This document shows, one piece after another, positions 1-7,572 of a stretch of 27,972 nt of DNA. The notes beneath the pieces are model-generated. The model searched no databases. It saw only the letters and a list, made by a program, of their open reading frames with translations, and was not told the origin of the DNA. Positions within the stretch are counted from its first letter, which is position 1. Each line of letters begins with the position of its first letter. The stretch is from Actinomycetota bacterium (GTDB lineage Bacteria; Actinomycetota; Actinomycetes; Streptosporangiales; Streptosporangiaceae): assembly GCA_003161205.1 (NCBI GenBank), contig PMOU01000669.1, positions 15,473 to 43,444 of the forward strand. Reading direction: 5' to 3'. Position numbers and translations under genes: made by a program.

Positions 1-462
1 GCCGTCGATGCCCGTACGGACGACGACATGCTCATTATCGCCCGTACTGACTCGCTGGCGATCGAGGGATTCGACGCCGCGCTCGCGCGGGTGACCGCCT
101 ACCTCGACGCCGGGGCCGACATAGGGTTCGTCGAGGCACCCCAGTCGGTCAGCCAACTGCAGGAGATCCCGAAGCGCGAGCCACGGGCAGGCGTGGTGAA
201 TATGTTCGAAGGCGGGAAGACTCCCTTCGTCCCGGCTGCCGAGCTCGACCAGTGGGGATTCAAACTGGCGATATACCCGTCTCAGACACACCGGTCCACC
301 ATCTGGGCGATACGCCGGACGTTGCAGGCCATGAAGGGAGACGGCTCGACGGCGACGGTGGCGGACCAGATGGTGAGCTTCGCCGAACGCGAGAAAGCTG
401 TTCGCGCCGCGAGGTGGAATGATCTCGAGCAGCGGTACGCCGGGTCCGAAGTGGGTGAATGA
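1..462 (+). CDS. Isocitrate lyase/PEP mutase family protein (5' end outside window)
   Basis: The reading frame is open from the first base, so the N-terminus lies outside the window; the first visible ATG (28) is internal. The visible 153 residues begin just before the family segment IIARTD, followed by a GFDAALARVTAYLDAGAD stretch and FVEAP. This is the second half of the TIM-barrel of the isocitrate lyase/phosphonomutase superfamily, whose members cleave or form C-C or C-P bonds of 2-oxo acids (oxaloacetate hydrolase, methylisocitrate lyase, PEP mutase, dimethylmalate lyase). The catalytic loop with the KKCGH-type motif would lie upstream, so the exact reaction cannot be read. The next gene begins 4 bases after the stop, which suggests an operon. 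Inference: a lyase for a late, short-chain intermediate of the catabolic block. Confidence 0.85.
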   Translation, partial: AVDARTDDDMLIIARTDSLAIEGFDAALARVTAYLDAGADIGFVEAPQSVSQLQEIPKREPRAGVVNMFEGGKTPFVPAAELDQWGFKLAIYPSQTHRSTIWAIRRTLQAMKGDGSTATVADQMVSFAEREKAVRAARWNDLEQRYAGSEVGE

Positions 463-466
463 GGGC

Positions 467-1348
467 ATGAGGATCGCGTCCTTCGACAGCCAGCGGATCG
501 GGGTTATCCTCGGCGACTCGATCATCGACGTCTCCGACCTCCTGACCGGTCCGCGCGGCGGGTGGCCGCCGCTCGACATGGTCCGCTTCATCGCCTCCTA
601 TGCTGACGATCTTGACACCGTGCGAGCCCACGCCGATCAGGGAACGCCGGTCCCGCTCGCGTCGGTGCGCCTCGAGACACCGGTGCCGTGGCCCAGCAAG
701 GTCATCGCGTATCCAGCGAACTACACCAAGCACATCGCCGAGATGGCATCGAAGAACCGGGCCGACATCAACGGCTTCTTCCTCAAGGCGCCTTCGTCCC
801 TGGTCGGGCCGAACGGCACGATCGTGCTCCCGGAAATTCCCGGCGCCTCGATTCATCATGAGTGCGAGGTGGCGATCATCATCGGCCGGGGCGGCCGGCA
901 CATCCCGGAGGATCAGGCCCTGCAGCACGTGTTCGGCTACAGCTGCCTGCTCGACATGACGATCCGGGGGCGGCAGGAGCGCGTGATGCGCAAGTCTTAC
1001 GACACGTTCACGCCGGTCGGCCCCTGGATCACCACAGGCGACGAGATCGCCGATCCCGGCCGGCTCGACATGTGGCTGACCGTCAACGGCGAGATACGGC
1101 AGGAGGCGAATACGCATGACCTGATCCTCGGAATGGAGCAGATGATCTCCCTTGCCTCGACGGTCATGACCCTTCACCCGGGAGACATCATCGCGACCGG
1201 CACGTGCAGTGGCGTCGGACCAGTCGCCGACGGTGACACCGTCTCCATCCATGTGGCGTCGGTCGGCTCCATGGACATCCCGGTGGTCCAGGGTTCGGGC
1301 GGGTCCAACGTCGCCTTCGAGTCGTCCGCCGCCGAGAGCACGCGGTAG
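467..1348 (+). CDS. Fumarylacetoacetate hydrolase (FAH) family protein
   Basis: A 293-residue protein starting at ATG 467. The frame is open to 419, but those 16 extra codons overlap the upstream gene and lack family similarity, while MRIASFDSQRIGVILGD is a typical FAH N-terminus. The FAH core begins near residue 79 (KVIAYPANY). The metal-ligand pattern is visible as HHECEVA (E132, E134) with D163 in SCLLDMTIRG, and GDIIATGTCSGVG (239-251) is the usual C-terminal signature. FAH-fold enzymes hydrolyse or decarboxylate 2-oxo or 1,3-dioxo acids, or act as hydratases and isomerases in aromatic meta-cleavage pathways. Its place between a lyase and a thiolase fits C-C hydrolysis of a ring-opened product. 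The substrate cannot be told from sequence. Confidence 0.88.
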   Translation: MRIASFDSQRIGVILGDSIIDVSDLLTGPRGGWPPLDMVRFIASYADDLDTVRAHADQGTPVPLASVRLETPVPWPSKVIAYPANYTKHIAEMASKNRADINGFFLKAPSSLVGPNGTIVLPEIPGASIHHECEVAIIIGRGGRHIPEDQALQHVFGYSCLLDMTIRGRQERVMRKSYDTFTPVGPWITTGDEIADPGRLDMWLTVNGEIRQEANTHDLILGMEQMISLASTVMTLHPGDIIATGTCSGVGPVADGDTVSIHVASVGSMDIPVVQGSGGSNVAFESSAAESTR

Positions 1349-1419
1349 CCGGGCAGCAGACCAACGGCCCGATGGCCGACGCCACCAGCCGCCCGTGCGT
1401 GTCCACGATTGCGAGACCT

Positions 1420-2589
1420 ATGACCATCCGAGACGCGGCCTGTATCGCCGGGGCATTCGAGCATCCGACGAGGTACTCACCCGACAAGACCACCGCGCAG
1501 CTGCACGCCGAATGCGCTCAGGGCGCTCTCCGGGACGCCGGGCTGTCGCTGCAGGACGTCGACGGCCTTTTCTTCGATTCCATCGCGCTGGGTGGCGGCC
1601 CGCTCGCGATGGCCGACTACCTCGGCGTGCAGCCCCGTCATGTCGACACGACCGACACGGGCGGCTCGTCGTACCTGATCCACGTGTCGCACGCCGCCCA
1701 GGCGATCGCGATGGGAAAGTGCGACGTCGCTCTGGTAACGATGGCGGGCCGCCCGCGCAGCGAGTCGGTTGCCCAATCGCGTGGCATCGAGCTGGGATCG
1801 AACATCCCGGCCGTTCCGTTTGAGCAGCCGTACGGCGCCCAGGGGTCGGTGGCCAACTACGCTCTCGTGGCGGCCCGCCACATGTATGACCACAAGACCA
1901 CGTCCGAGCAGCTGGCCTGGGTCAAGGTGGCCGCATCGCATCACGCGCAGTACAACCCGCACGCGATGCTGCGAGATGTCGTTACCGTCGATGAGGTGCT
2001 GGCCTCGCCGATGATCGCCGACCCGCTGCACCGGCTGGACTGCTGCGTGGTCAGCGACGGCGGAGGCGCCGTCGTCGTCGTCCGTCCCGAGATAGCACGC
2101 CAGCTGGGACGGCCAGTCATCTCCCTACGCGGGGCCGGCGAGGCGGTGAAGGGAGGCGACGGCGGCCGGGTGGACATCTCGTTCTCGGCGGCCGCTTGGT
2201 CGGGGCCCGCCGCGTTCGCCGAGGCCGGGGTCACGCCGGCAGACATCCGGTATGCATCCATCTACGACAGCTTCACCATCACCGTCCTCATGCAGCTCGA
2301 GGATCTCGGCTTCTGCCCGCGGGGCCAGGGCGGTTCCTTCGTGGCCGACGGGAATCTCATCTCCGGCGTGGGCCGGCTGCCGGTAAACACTGATGGCGGA
2401 GGACTCTGCAACAACCATCCCAACAACCGCGGGGGCATGACGAAGCTCATCGAGGCAGTTCGGCAGCTGCGCCACGAGGCCCACCCGAAGGTACAGGTTC
2501 CCGGCTGCGAGCTGGCGCTGGTCCAGGGGACCGGAGGCCTGCTGGCATCGCGGCACGGAAGCGCGACCCTCATCCTGGAACGGCGGTAA
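1420..2589 (+). CDS. Thiolase-like protein (lipid-transfer/SCP-x type, no nucleophilic Cys)
   Basis: A 389-residue thiolase-superfamily protein. I chose ATG 1420 because MTIRDAACIAGAFEHP matches the family's first strand; the ATG at 1372 adds 16 unrelated residues. Visible landmarks are GGSSYL (81-86) where classical thiolases carry the acyl-accepting Cys, SDGGGAVVV (212-220), YDSFT (282-286) and NTDGGG (323-328) where NxHGG is usual. Both the nucleophilic Cys and the first His are therefore replaced. Established precedent: Ltp2, a thiolase-fold steroid side-chain aldolase that also lacks thiolase catalysis and works as a complex with a DUF35 partner. A DUF35 gene starts 5 bases after this stop. 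Inference: a retro-aldolase or other CoA-thioester C-C lyase rather than an acetyl-CoA transferase. Confidence 0.85.
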   Translation: MTIRDAACIAGAFEHPTRYSPDKTTAQLHAECAQGALRDAGLSLQDVDGLFFDSIALGGGPLAMADYLGVQPRHVDTTDTGGSSYLIHVSHAAQAIAMGKCDVALVTMAGRPRSESVAQSRGIELGSNIPAVPFEQPYGAQGSVANYALVAARHMYDHKTTSEQLAWVKVAASHHAQYNPHAMLRDVVTVDEVLASPMIADPLHRLDCCVVSDGGGAVVVVRPEIARQLGRPVISLRGAGEAVKGGDGGRVDISFSAAAWSGPAAFAEAGVTPADIRYASIYDSFTITVLMQLEDLGFCPRGQGGSFVADGNLISGVGRLPVNTDGGGLCNNHPNNRGGMTKLIEAVRQLRHEAHPKVQVPGCELALVQGTGGLLASRHGSATLILERR

Positions 2590-2594
2590 GAACT

Positions 2595-3035
2595 ATGAGG
2601 ACGCAGGCCGACGAACGCCCGGGGCCGCCGGCACCGCACCGTTACCCGGAGAACGAGGTTTTCTGGGACGCCGCCAACGCGGGCACGCTCCTGCTCAAGT
2701 ACTGCCAGGCCTGCCAGCGACCGCACTGGTACCCGCGCGCGATCTGCCCCTTCTGCGGGAGCGACGACACGGTATGGCAGCTAAGCGCCGGGCTCGGCTC
2801 GGTCTACTCGATCAGCATCATGAGATCACGGTCGGCTCCCCCGGTCGGCCTGGCCTATGTAGCGCTGGAGGAGGGCGTGACGTTGTTCACGAACATCGTC
2901 GATTGCGATCTCGAGACCGTGCGGATCGGTGATCGGGTTGCCGTCGTCTTCATGAAGGCCCGGGACGGCCAGGCCATACCGATGTTCACTCCGATCGGCC
3001 GGCCGGTACCCCCCGGTTCCCGCGTAACACCATGA
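2595..3035 (+). CDS. DUF35 Zn-ribbon/OB-fold protein, partner of the thiolase-like protein
   Basis: A 146-residue protein with the usual DUF35 layout: an N-terminal helix (NEVFWDAANAGTLLLKYC), a rubredoxin-like zinc ribbon with two CxxC pairs (CQAC and CPFC, about residues 36-54), then an OB-fold (GSVYSISIMRS through RIGDRVAVVF). DUF35 proteins bind acyl-CoA and form obligate complexes with thiolase-fold enzymes or enoyl-CoA hydratase-like proteins, as in ChsH2 with Ltp2. It lies 5 bases after the thiolase-like gene, and its stop overlaps the ligase start as ATGA at 3032, so all three are probably cotranslated. Inference: scaffold and CoA-binding subunit of the upstream enzyme. Confidence 0.88.
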   Translation: MRTQADERPGPPAPHRYPENEVFWDAANAGTLLLKYCQACQRPHWYPRAICPFCGSDDTVWQLSAGLGSVYSISIMRSRSAPPVGLAYVALEEGVTLFTNIVDCDLETVRIGDRVAVVFMKARDGQAIPMFTPIGRPVPPGSRVTP

Positions 3036-4567
3036 CACCTGGCGGCCCCGTCGAGCGCTTCGATCGCTGGTTCTGTCATCGCGTCCGCCAGACGCCGCAC
3101 GCACCCGCGCTGACCTTCGAGGAGGTCACGTACTCATACGCACAGCTCTGGGGTGCCTCCTCGCGCATGGCAGGTGCCCTGGCCGAGCTGGGAGCGACCA
3201 AGGGATCGCGGGTGGCCTGGCTGGGGCACAACAGCCCGGCCGTGTTCATCGGCATAATAGCGGCCTCCCGGCTCGGCGCGGCCTTCGTGCCCCTCAACCG
3301 GCGGCTAGCAACGGCTGAGCTGGCGCGCAACCTGTCGCTGTCCGGGACGAGCGTGCTCATGGCCGATACCGATCACCATCCCGTCGGAGATCAGCTCCGT
3401 GAGGCGTGTCCCGGACTTCGTACCGTAGCCACGGGGGAAGCAGCCACAGACTGGCCGTCCTGGATAGACCACTCCCCCGTTCCGGCGGACACGGCTGCCG
3501 ACGCAAGCGCCGACGAGCCCCTGATCGTGCTATTCACCTCCGGCACCGAGGGCAATCCGAAAGGCGTCGTGCTCACCCACTCCAACATCTGGTGGCAGGG
3601 GGTGGCTGGCGTGCTCTCCCGTGCCATCGCCAGCACCGAGGTCGTCATGGTGATGAGCCCGCTCTTCCACGTCGCCGGGCTGACCTCCATGATGCCCTCA
3701 GTGTGGCAGGCCGGCGGGCACCTTGTTCTTGTTCGCGGATTCGAGCCCGACCTGGTACTGGACGCAGTGTCACGGTATGGCGTGGCCTTCACCAGTGGGG
3801 TGACCACGTTGTTTGAGATACTGGCCGATCATCCTCGTTTCGACGACGCCGATCTCAGCAGCCTGCACAGCGTCGCGGTCGGCGGAGCCCCGCTCACGGA
3901 TCGCCTTCTCGCGCGGTTCGCTCAGCACTCCGTGTCGCTGTTCCAGCAGTACGGAATGACCGAGATCGCGGTCATCTATTCCAACCACGGCGATCCTGAC
4001 GCCAATCCGCTCGCCGTCGGCCGCCCCTATTTCACCAATGAGGTCTGCCTCGTCACCGACGACGGTTCCCACACATATCAGCCGGGCGACGCCGGACAGG
4101 TGGCCGTCAGGGGGCCCGCCGTGTTCTGGGGATACTTGGTCGACGGAGTACCCTGCCCGCGGCCCGTCGACGCAGAAGGGTATTTTCTCACCAGAGACCT
4201 CGGCCGTCTGGACGAGCAGGGGAATCTGCACCTGGTATCCCGGCTGGGCGAGATGATCAAGACCGGCGGCGAGAAAGTCTACCCGGCCGAGGTAGAAAAG
4301 GTTCTCGTCAAGCACCCCGACGTGGCCGAGGTCGTGGTGGTGCCGGTCCCCCACGAGAAGTGGGGACAGATGGTGGTCGCAATCGTCGTTCCCCGGCCGG
4401 GGACGGCGCCAGCGCTGGCCGAGCTGCGGCGCTTTGCGGAGCCGAGCCTCGCCCGGTTCAAGCTGCCCACCGGGCTGCGCCTGGTCCCGGCGATCCCGCG
4501 GACTGCCTCGGGCAAGCTGTCACGCCGGGCGGCGCTGGAAGAAATCGAACGGGCGATGCCCAGCTGA
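3032..4567 (+). CDS. AMP-forming acyl-CoA synthetase (ANL superfamily)
   Basis: 511 residues, the usual length for a FadD/4-coumarate-CoA-ligase-like enzyme that activates a carboxylic acid to its CoA thioester with ATP. All adenylation motifs are visible: the P-loop LFTSGTEGNPKG (167-178), YGMTE (307-311), TRDLG with the ribose-binding Asp (387-391), the hinge and A8 region KTGGEKVYPAEVE (410-422), and PRTASGKL with the catalytic Lys near 495. The second Thr of the usual SGTTG motif is Glu here (SGTEG), as in a minority of the family. The start overlaps the DUF35 stop, marking this as the last gene of the operon. Substrate unknown; the neighbours suggest an aromatic, alicyclic or branched acid. 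Confidence 0.92.
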   Translation: MTPGGPVERFDRWFCHRVRQTPHAPALTFEEVTYSYAQLWGASSRMAGALAELGATKGSRVAWLGHNSPAVFIGIIAASRLGAAFVPLNRRLATAELARNLSLSGTSVLMADTDHHPVGDQLREACPGLRTVATGEAATDWPSWIDHSPVPADTAADASADEPLIVLFTSGTEGNPKGVVLTHSNIWWQGVAGVLSRAIASTEVVMVMSPLFHVAGLTSMMPSVWQAGGHLVLVRGFEPDLVLDAVSRYGVAFTSGVTTLFEILADHPRFDDADLSSLHSVAVGGAPLTDRLLARFAQHSVSLFQQYGMTEIAVIYSNHGDPDANPLAVGRPYFTNEVCLVTDDGSHTYQPGDAGQVAVRGPAVFWGYLVDGVPCPRPVDAEGYFLTRDLGRLDEQGNLHLVSRLGEMIKTGGEKVYPAEVEKVLVKHPDVAEVVVVPVPHEKWGQMVVAIVVPRPGTAPALAELRRFAEPSLARFKLPTGLRLVPAIPRTASGKLSRRAALEEIERAMPS

Positions 4568-4625
4568 GCTGACCGCGAAGAAGTTATCCGCCGCTCAGCC
4601 AGACATGCTTGGAGGACGAACGAGG

Positions 4626-4870
4626 CTAGCCCGCCAGCCATCGCGCATTAGCCGCGATGACCTCGTGTGTATCAGCCGGATCACCGTCAAAGGGAATTTC
4701 GCGGGCCAGCTCAGCATCGGCCAGCGCGCCTCCCGGTTACCGGCGTACCGGGCCCGGTATATATAACGTTCCGTGTCGGTCAGCGGGTGCAGCATATCGC
4801 CGAAGAACATCTTCTCGATAAAATTCTCGTCCAGCACCAAGCCTTCGTCTGCCGGGCCACGTAGGGCCCG
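4626..4870 (-). pseudogene. Haloalkane dehalogenase remnant, C-terminal part, frameshifted
   Basis: Read leftwards from about 4870, the sequence gives ALRGPADEGLVLDENFIE, then MLHPLTDTERYIYRARY and NREARWPMLSWP. This matches the cap-domain stretch of haloalkane dehalogenases (DhaA/LinB family: LRxP, the E/Q-N-x-F-I/V-E motif, RPLxExEMxxYRxPF, REARRPxLxWPRxIPI). After SWP the frame must change; in the next frame the protein resumes as REIPFDGDPADTHEVIAAN and ends at TAG 4628-4626. One missing base in the run at 4700-4706 explains the break. The N-terminal two thirds, with the nucleophilic Asp, are absent, and the catalytic His region is not seen after the stop. It is a decayed gene, not a functional enzyme. 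Confidence 0.72.
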
Positions 4871-4889
4871 AAGCGGTCGGCTAGATAAA

Positions 4890-4922
4890 CAGTTGACAGT
4901 CGACAGATGGTCCGGCTACCGT
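4890..4922 (+). promoter_or_regulatory. Promoter-like element with overlapping GTTGAC-A-GTCGAC palindrome
   Basis: TTGACA (4893-4898) and TACCGT (4917-4922) are 18 bases apart and fit a sigma-70-type promoter reading right, towards the GntR gene 400 bp away. The near-perfect inverted repeat GTTGAC-A-GTCGAC (4892-4904) covers the -35 box, where a repressor would bind. The same half-site recurs near 11045-11061 and 13362-13374. No intact gene lies immediately downstream, so the target may be the GntR gene or a lost gene. TTGAC is itself a -35 sequence, so part of the resemblance may be only promoter consensus. Confidence 0.4.
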
Positions 4923-5327
4923 AGTTTTGACGGCCCACGGCCGCGGGCACACCTGCCGATGTTGGGAAGTCCTCGGGCGCGCTGGCCCCTGATTAAGCTC
5001 GAGCAGGAGAGCTGGCCGGTGACGTGGATCAAGCGCATCAAGGCTGTGACGGACCACTCGCAGGGCGGCTGAGACCGGATGACGACCTGGCTCGAGGCTC
5101 AATGTGCCGGAAACTTCGCCCGTGGCGACGCGGCCGGCGAGGTATCGACGACCAGACGATCTGGATGAAGTCAGGCGGCTACGCTGGCAGGATTTTCGTG
5201 GCGCGCAGTCCGGCCGCATATCGAAGCCCGTGTAGCAGCGACAAAGTGCTTCTGATGCCCAGCTAACTCAGCTGTCCTACTATTTCAGCTAACATCCAGG
5301 TAAGCGCGCGAAGAAGGGAGGGGGCGC

Positions 5328-5996
5328 ATGGCAGCATCAGCCCCGAAGGTCGGGCCCGCGATCGATCGCTATTCGCAGACCTTGCGAGAGCGGGTCCAGG
5401 AGCGGCTTCAGCACCTGATACTCACCGGCGCGATACCGGCAGGTTCACGGCTAAACGAGAGTGAGATAGCTGTCGAGCTGAACGTTAGCCGCGGCCCCAT
5501 TCGCGAGGCAATCCAGCGGCTGGCCAGCGACGGGCTGGTGGTGATGGAACCGCACCGCGGTGCCTACGTGCGCTCCCTGACCGCCGAAGACGTGAGTGAG
5601 CTGTACGAGATGCGCATAGCCCTTGAGGTGCACGCCGCCCGGCTTACCGCGCGGACGGCATCGGACGCGCTGCGCCGGAAGCTGCAGAAGCTGCTGGACC
5701 AGACGAGCGAGATTCTCGAGAAGGACAATGCTCATTATCCGATAACTCTTGACATTCATCAGGCAGTAATCTCCGGCTGCGGGGTGCCCCGGCTGGAACG
5801 GGCCATATTGTCCCTGCACAAGGAACTGGCCTTGGCTCGCGCCCGGTCTGGGTACAAGCCGATGCGGGCGAAGGCGGCGCTGCAAGAGCACGACGCCATC
5901 GTGAAGGCGGTCAGGTGCGGCGATGACAAGGGCGCGGCGGAGGCGATGTACGATCATCTGCAAGCCGCATCGGTACACACCAGGGAACTCGACTGA
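5328..5996 (+). CDS. GntR-family transcriptional regulator, FCD (FadR/VanR) subfamily
   Basis: 222 residues, typical of FCD-type GntR regulators. The winged helix-turn-helix spans about residues 15-85, with LNESEIAVELNVSRGPIREA (42-61) as recognition region and GAYVR as the wing. The effector domain (about 90-215) begins with the family signature ELYEMRIALEVHAARLTA and carries a conserved-looking His in LDIHQAV (144), part of the usual metal-binding pocket for carboxylate ligands. A strong purine-rich ribosome site (GAAGGGAGGGGG) precedes ATG 5328. The gene converges on the Liv importer. Inference: a ligand-responsive repressor of this catabolic block, possibly acting at the GTCAAC/GTTGAC half-sites; not demonstrated. 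Confidence 0.92.
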   Translation: MAASAPKVGPAIDRYSQTLRERVQERLQHLILTGAIPAGSRLNESEIAVELNVSRGPIREAIQRLASDGLVVMEPHRGAYVRSLTAEDVSELYEMRIALEVHAARLTARTASDALRRKLQKLLDQTSEILEKDNAHYPITLDIHQAVISGCGVPRLERAILSLHKELALARARSGYKPMRAKAALQEHDAIVKAVRCGDDKGAAEAMYDHLQAASVHTRELD

Positions 5997-6070
5997 GTTT
6001 CGGCTCCGGGCTCATCTGAGCAGTTCGGCGGGATCGCGCGGGCACGCTTACCTGCTTCGGAGGCAGAGCT

Positions 6071-6847
6071 TCATTCCCCGCCGATGTAGGCCTGGATGAC
6101 GTCGGGCCGGGAAAGCACTTCCGCTGGCTCGCCGACGGCTAGGACTTGGCCAGAGCTCATAACGAGAATTTCTTTCGAGATCACGCTGACAAATTTCACG
6201 TCGTGGTCGACGACTATCGAGGTAAGCCCGGCCTCCTTTACCGCATCCAGCACCTTGACCAGGGACTGACGATCCTCCGCAGTTGTCCCGGACGTCGGCT
6301 CGTCGAGGAGAAGCAGCTGAGGCTGAGCCAGCATGACCCGAACTATGTCGAGCACCTTCCTGGTGCCGTAGGGCAGCGACTTGAGCGGTGTATTCGTTAT
6401 CGACTCCAAGCCGAAGCGACCCAGAAACTCTGCCGCTAGTTTCCTCTCCTGTCGCTCACTCTTCCGCACCGACGGCAGCCCCAGCGCGCACGACATCAGC
6501 CCGGTGCGTTGCATATTCATTCGCGACAGCAGGACGAAATCTCCCGCGGTGAAGTCCTCGAAATAGTCGGCTCCCTGGAAGGTGCGCCCGATCCCGAGGC
6601 CTGAGACCTGATGAATTGACAGCCGGGCCAGGGACTTTCCGCGGAGGGTAACCTCGCCCTGCCTATAGCGATAAACCCGCATAATACAGTTGAGCAGGGT
6701 CGTCTTTCCCGCGCCGTTCGGACCCACCACCCCAAGGGTATGGCCTTCGGCGACGGAGAATGAGACATCGCCAAGGGCGACTATGCCGCCGAAGTTGAGC
6801 GTCAGGTTCCTGACCTCGAAGAACACGTCGTTCACATCGGGGCTCAT
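6071..6847 (-). CDS. Branched-chain amino-acid-type ABC transporter ATPase, LivG-like
   Basis: 258 residues from ATG 6847-6845, which overlaps the stop of the preceding ATPase as ATGA; the open frame runs 22 codons further up but inside that gene. Motifs: Walker A GPNGAGKT (42-49), Q-loop in GRTFQ (91), a variant signature LPYGTRK (158-164) in place of LSGGQ, Walker B LLLLDEP (178-184) and the H-loop in VDHD (His 215). The GRTFQ segment and the C-terminal AYIGGE are LivG hallmarks. It is the last gene of the leftward transporter operon and should dimerise with the LivF-like subunit to power import through the LivH/LivM-like permeases. Confidence 0.92.
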   Translation of the reverse strand: MSPDVNDVFFEVRNLTLNFGGIVALGDVSFSVAEGHTLGVVGPNGAGKTTLLNCIMRVYRYRQGEVTLRGKSLARLSIHQVSGLGIGRTFQGADYFEDFTAGDFVLLSRMNMQRTGLMSCALGLPSVRKSERQERKLAAEFLGRFGLESITNTPLKSLPYGTRKVLDIVRVMLAQPQLLLLDEPTSGTTAEDRQSLVKVLDAVKEAGLTSIVVDHDVKFVSVISKEILVMSSGQVLAVGEPAEVLSRPDVIQAYIGGE

Positions 6848-7572
6848 AGCATTGTCCCGAGGTATTCCCGGCCGAGGACCTCCGGGGAGATGGATCCGCT
6901 TTCTCCCTCCCACACCACCTTGCCCCGATCGAGGAGGTATACGTAGTCGGCGACCTGGAGGGCGGTCGCTGCGTCCTGCTCGACGAGCAGCGTCGCGATG
7001 CCGGTCTCTGCCGTCATCTCCTTGAGCCTGCGCAGCAGGCTTTTAATAATGACGGGTGCGAGGCCGAGCGAGAGTTCGTCGACGAGCAGCACCGTCGGGT
7101 GCTGCAGCCAGGCGACCGCCAAGGCGAGCATCTGCCGCTCACCGCCACTCAGCAGCCCGGCGCGTGATTTCCAGCGCCGTTCCAGTGCGTCGAAGCCTCC
7201 GATCGCCTCATGTTTGGGGACCGACGGGGCGATCATGCGGAAGTGCTCGGCTATCGTAAGGGAGGGAAAGATCTTGTCCCGCTCGGCCACCATCACGACA
7301 CCTTTGCGTCTCGCGCCGGACGGGGTCATGCCGGCTACGTTGGCGGCGCCGACAGTTGCCAGCCCCGACACGGCCACGTGCTCGCTCCTGAGGAATCCGC
7401 TGATCCCGCGCAGCAGTGAGGTCTTTCCGGCTCCGTTCCTGCCCAGGACGGCGACCGTTGAATGCTCGGGGACGCGCAGAGATACGCCCTGGATTCCCTC
7501 GGCCCCATTCTGGTAGCGGACCCGCAGATCTACGACGCTCAGGGCGTTGGTCGCCGGGCCAACGTCACCCAT
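6844..7572 (-). CDS. Branched-chain amino-acid-type ABC transporter ATPase, LivF-like
   Basis: 242 residues starting at ATG 7572-7570, in an 8-base overlap with the end of the LivM-like gene; a longer frame to 7674 lies wholly inside that gene and is not family-like. Motifs: Walker A GRNGAGKT (44-51), signature LSGGERQ (141-147), Walker B VLLVDELSLGLAP (161-173) and LLVEQD (Gln-Asp at the H-loop position, as usual in LivF). The C-terminus GREYLGTML is typical of LivF. With the LivG-like subunit it forms the ATPase pair of the importer. The ATPase order (F before G) is the reverse of the enterobacterial liv operon. Confidence 0.92.
   Translation of the reverse strand: MGDVGPATNALSVVDLRVRYQNGAEGIQGVSLRVPEHSTVAVLGRNGAGKTSLLRGISGFLRSEHVAVSGLATVGAANVAGMTPSGARRKGVVMVAERDKIFPSLTIAEHFRMIAPSVPKHEAIGGFDALERRWKSRAGLLSGGERQMLALAVAWLQHPTVLLVDELSLGLAPVIIKSLLRRLKEMTAETGIATLLVEQDAATALQVADYVYLLDRGKVVWEGESGSISPEVLGREYLGTML

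Larger units (their letters stand above)
4568..5327. other. Gene-poor stretch between the ligase operon and the GntR gene
   Basis: Besides the haloalkane dehalogenase remnant (4626-4870) and the promoter-like site near 4893-4922, I see no convincing gene. Open frames occur on both strands from about 4930 to 5270. One piece, ending WPVTWIKRIKAVTDHSQGG at 5072, looks protein-like but I cannot assign it, and frames break repeatedly. The stretch is best read as decayed coding DNA. Confidence 0.5.

Noticed and set aside
260..1252. Long leftward open frame (330 codons) opposite the FAH gene
   Set aside because: Arg/Asp/His-rich antisense shadow of a well-supported gene; no family pattern.
4773..5266. 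Open frames on both strands (4773-5072 +, 4881-5219 -, 5024-5266 +) as genes
   Set aside because: Mutually overlapping, no recognisable family, no ribosome sites; treated as decayed DNA.
5997..6070. Bidirectional terminator between the GntR and LivG-like genes
   Set aside because: Only short imperfect pairing is visible; not strong enough to call.
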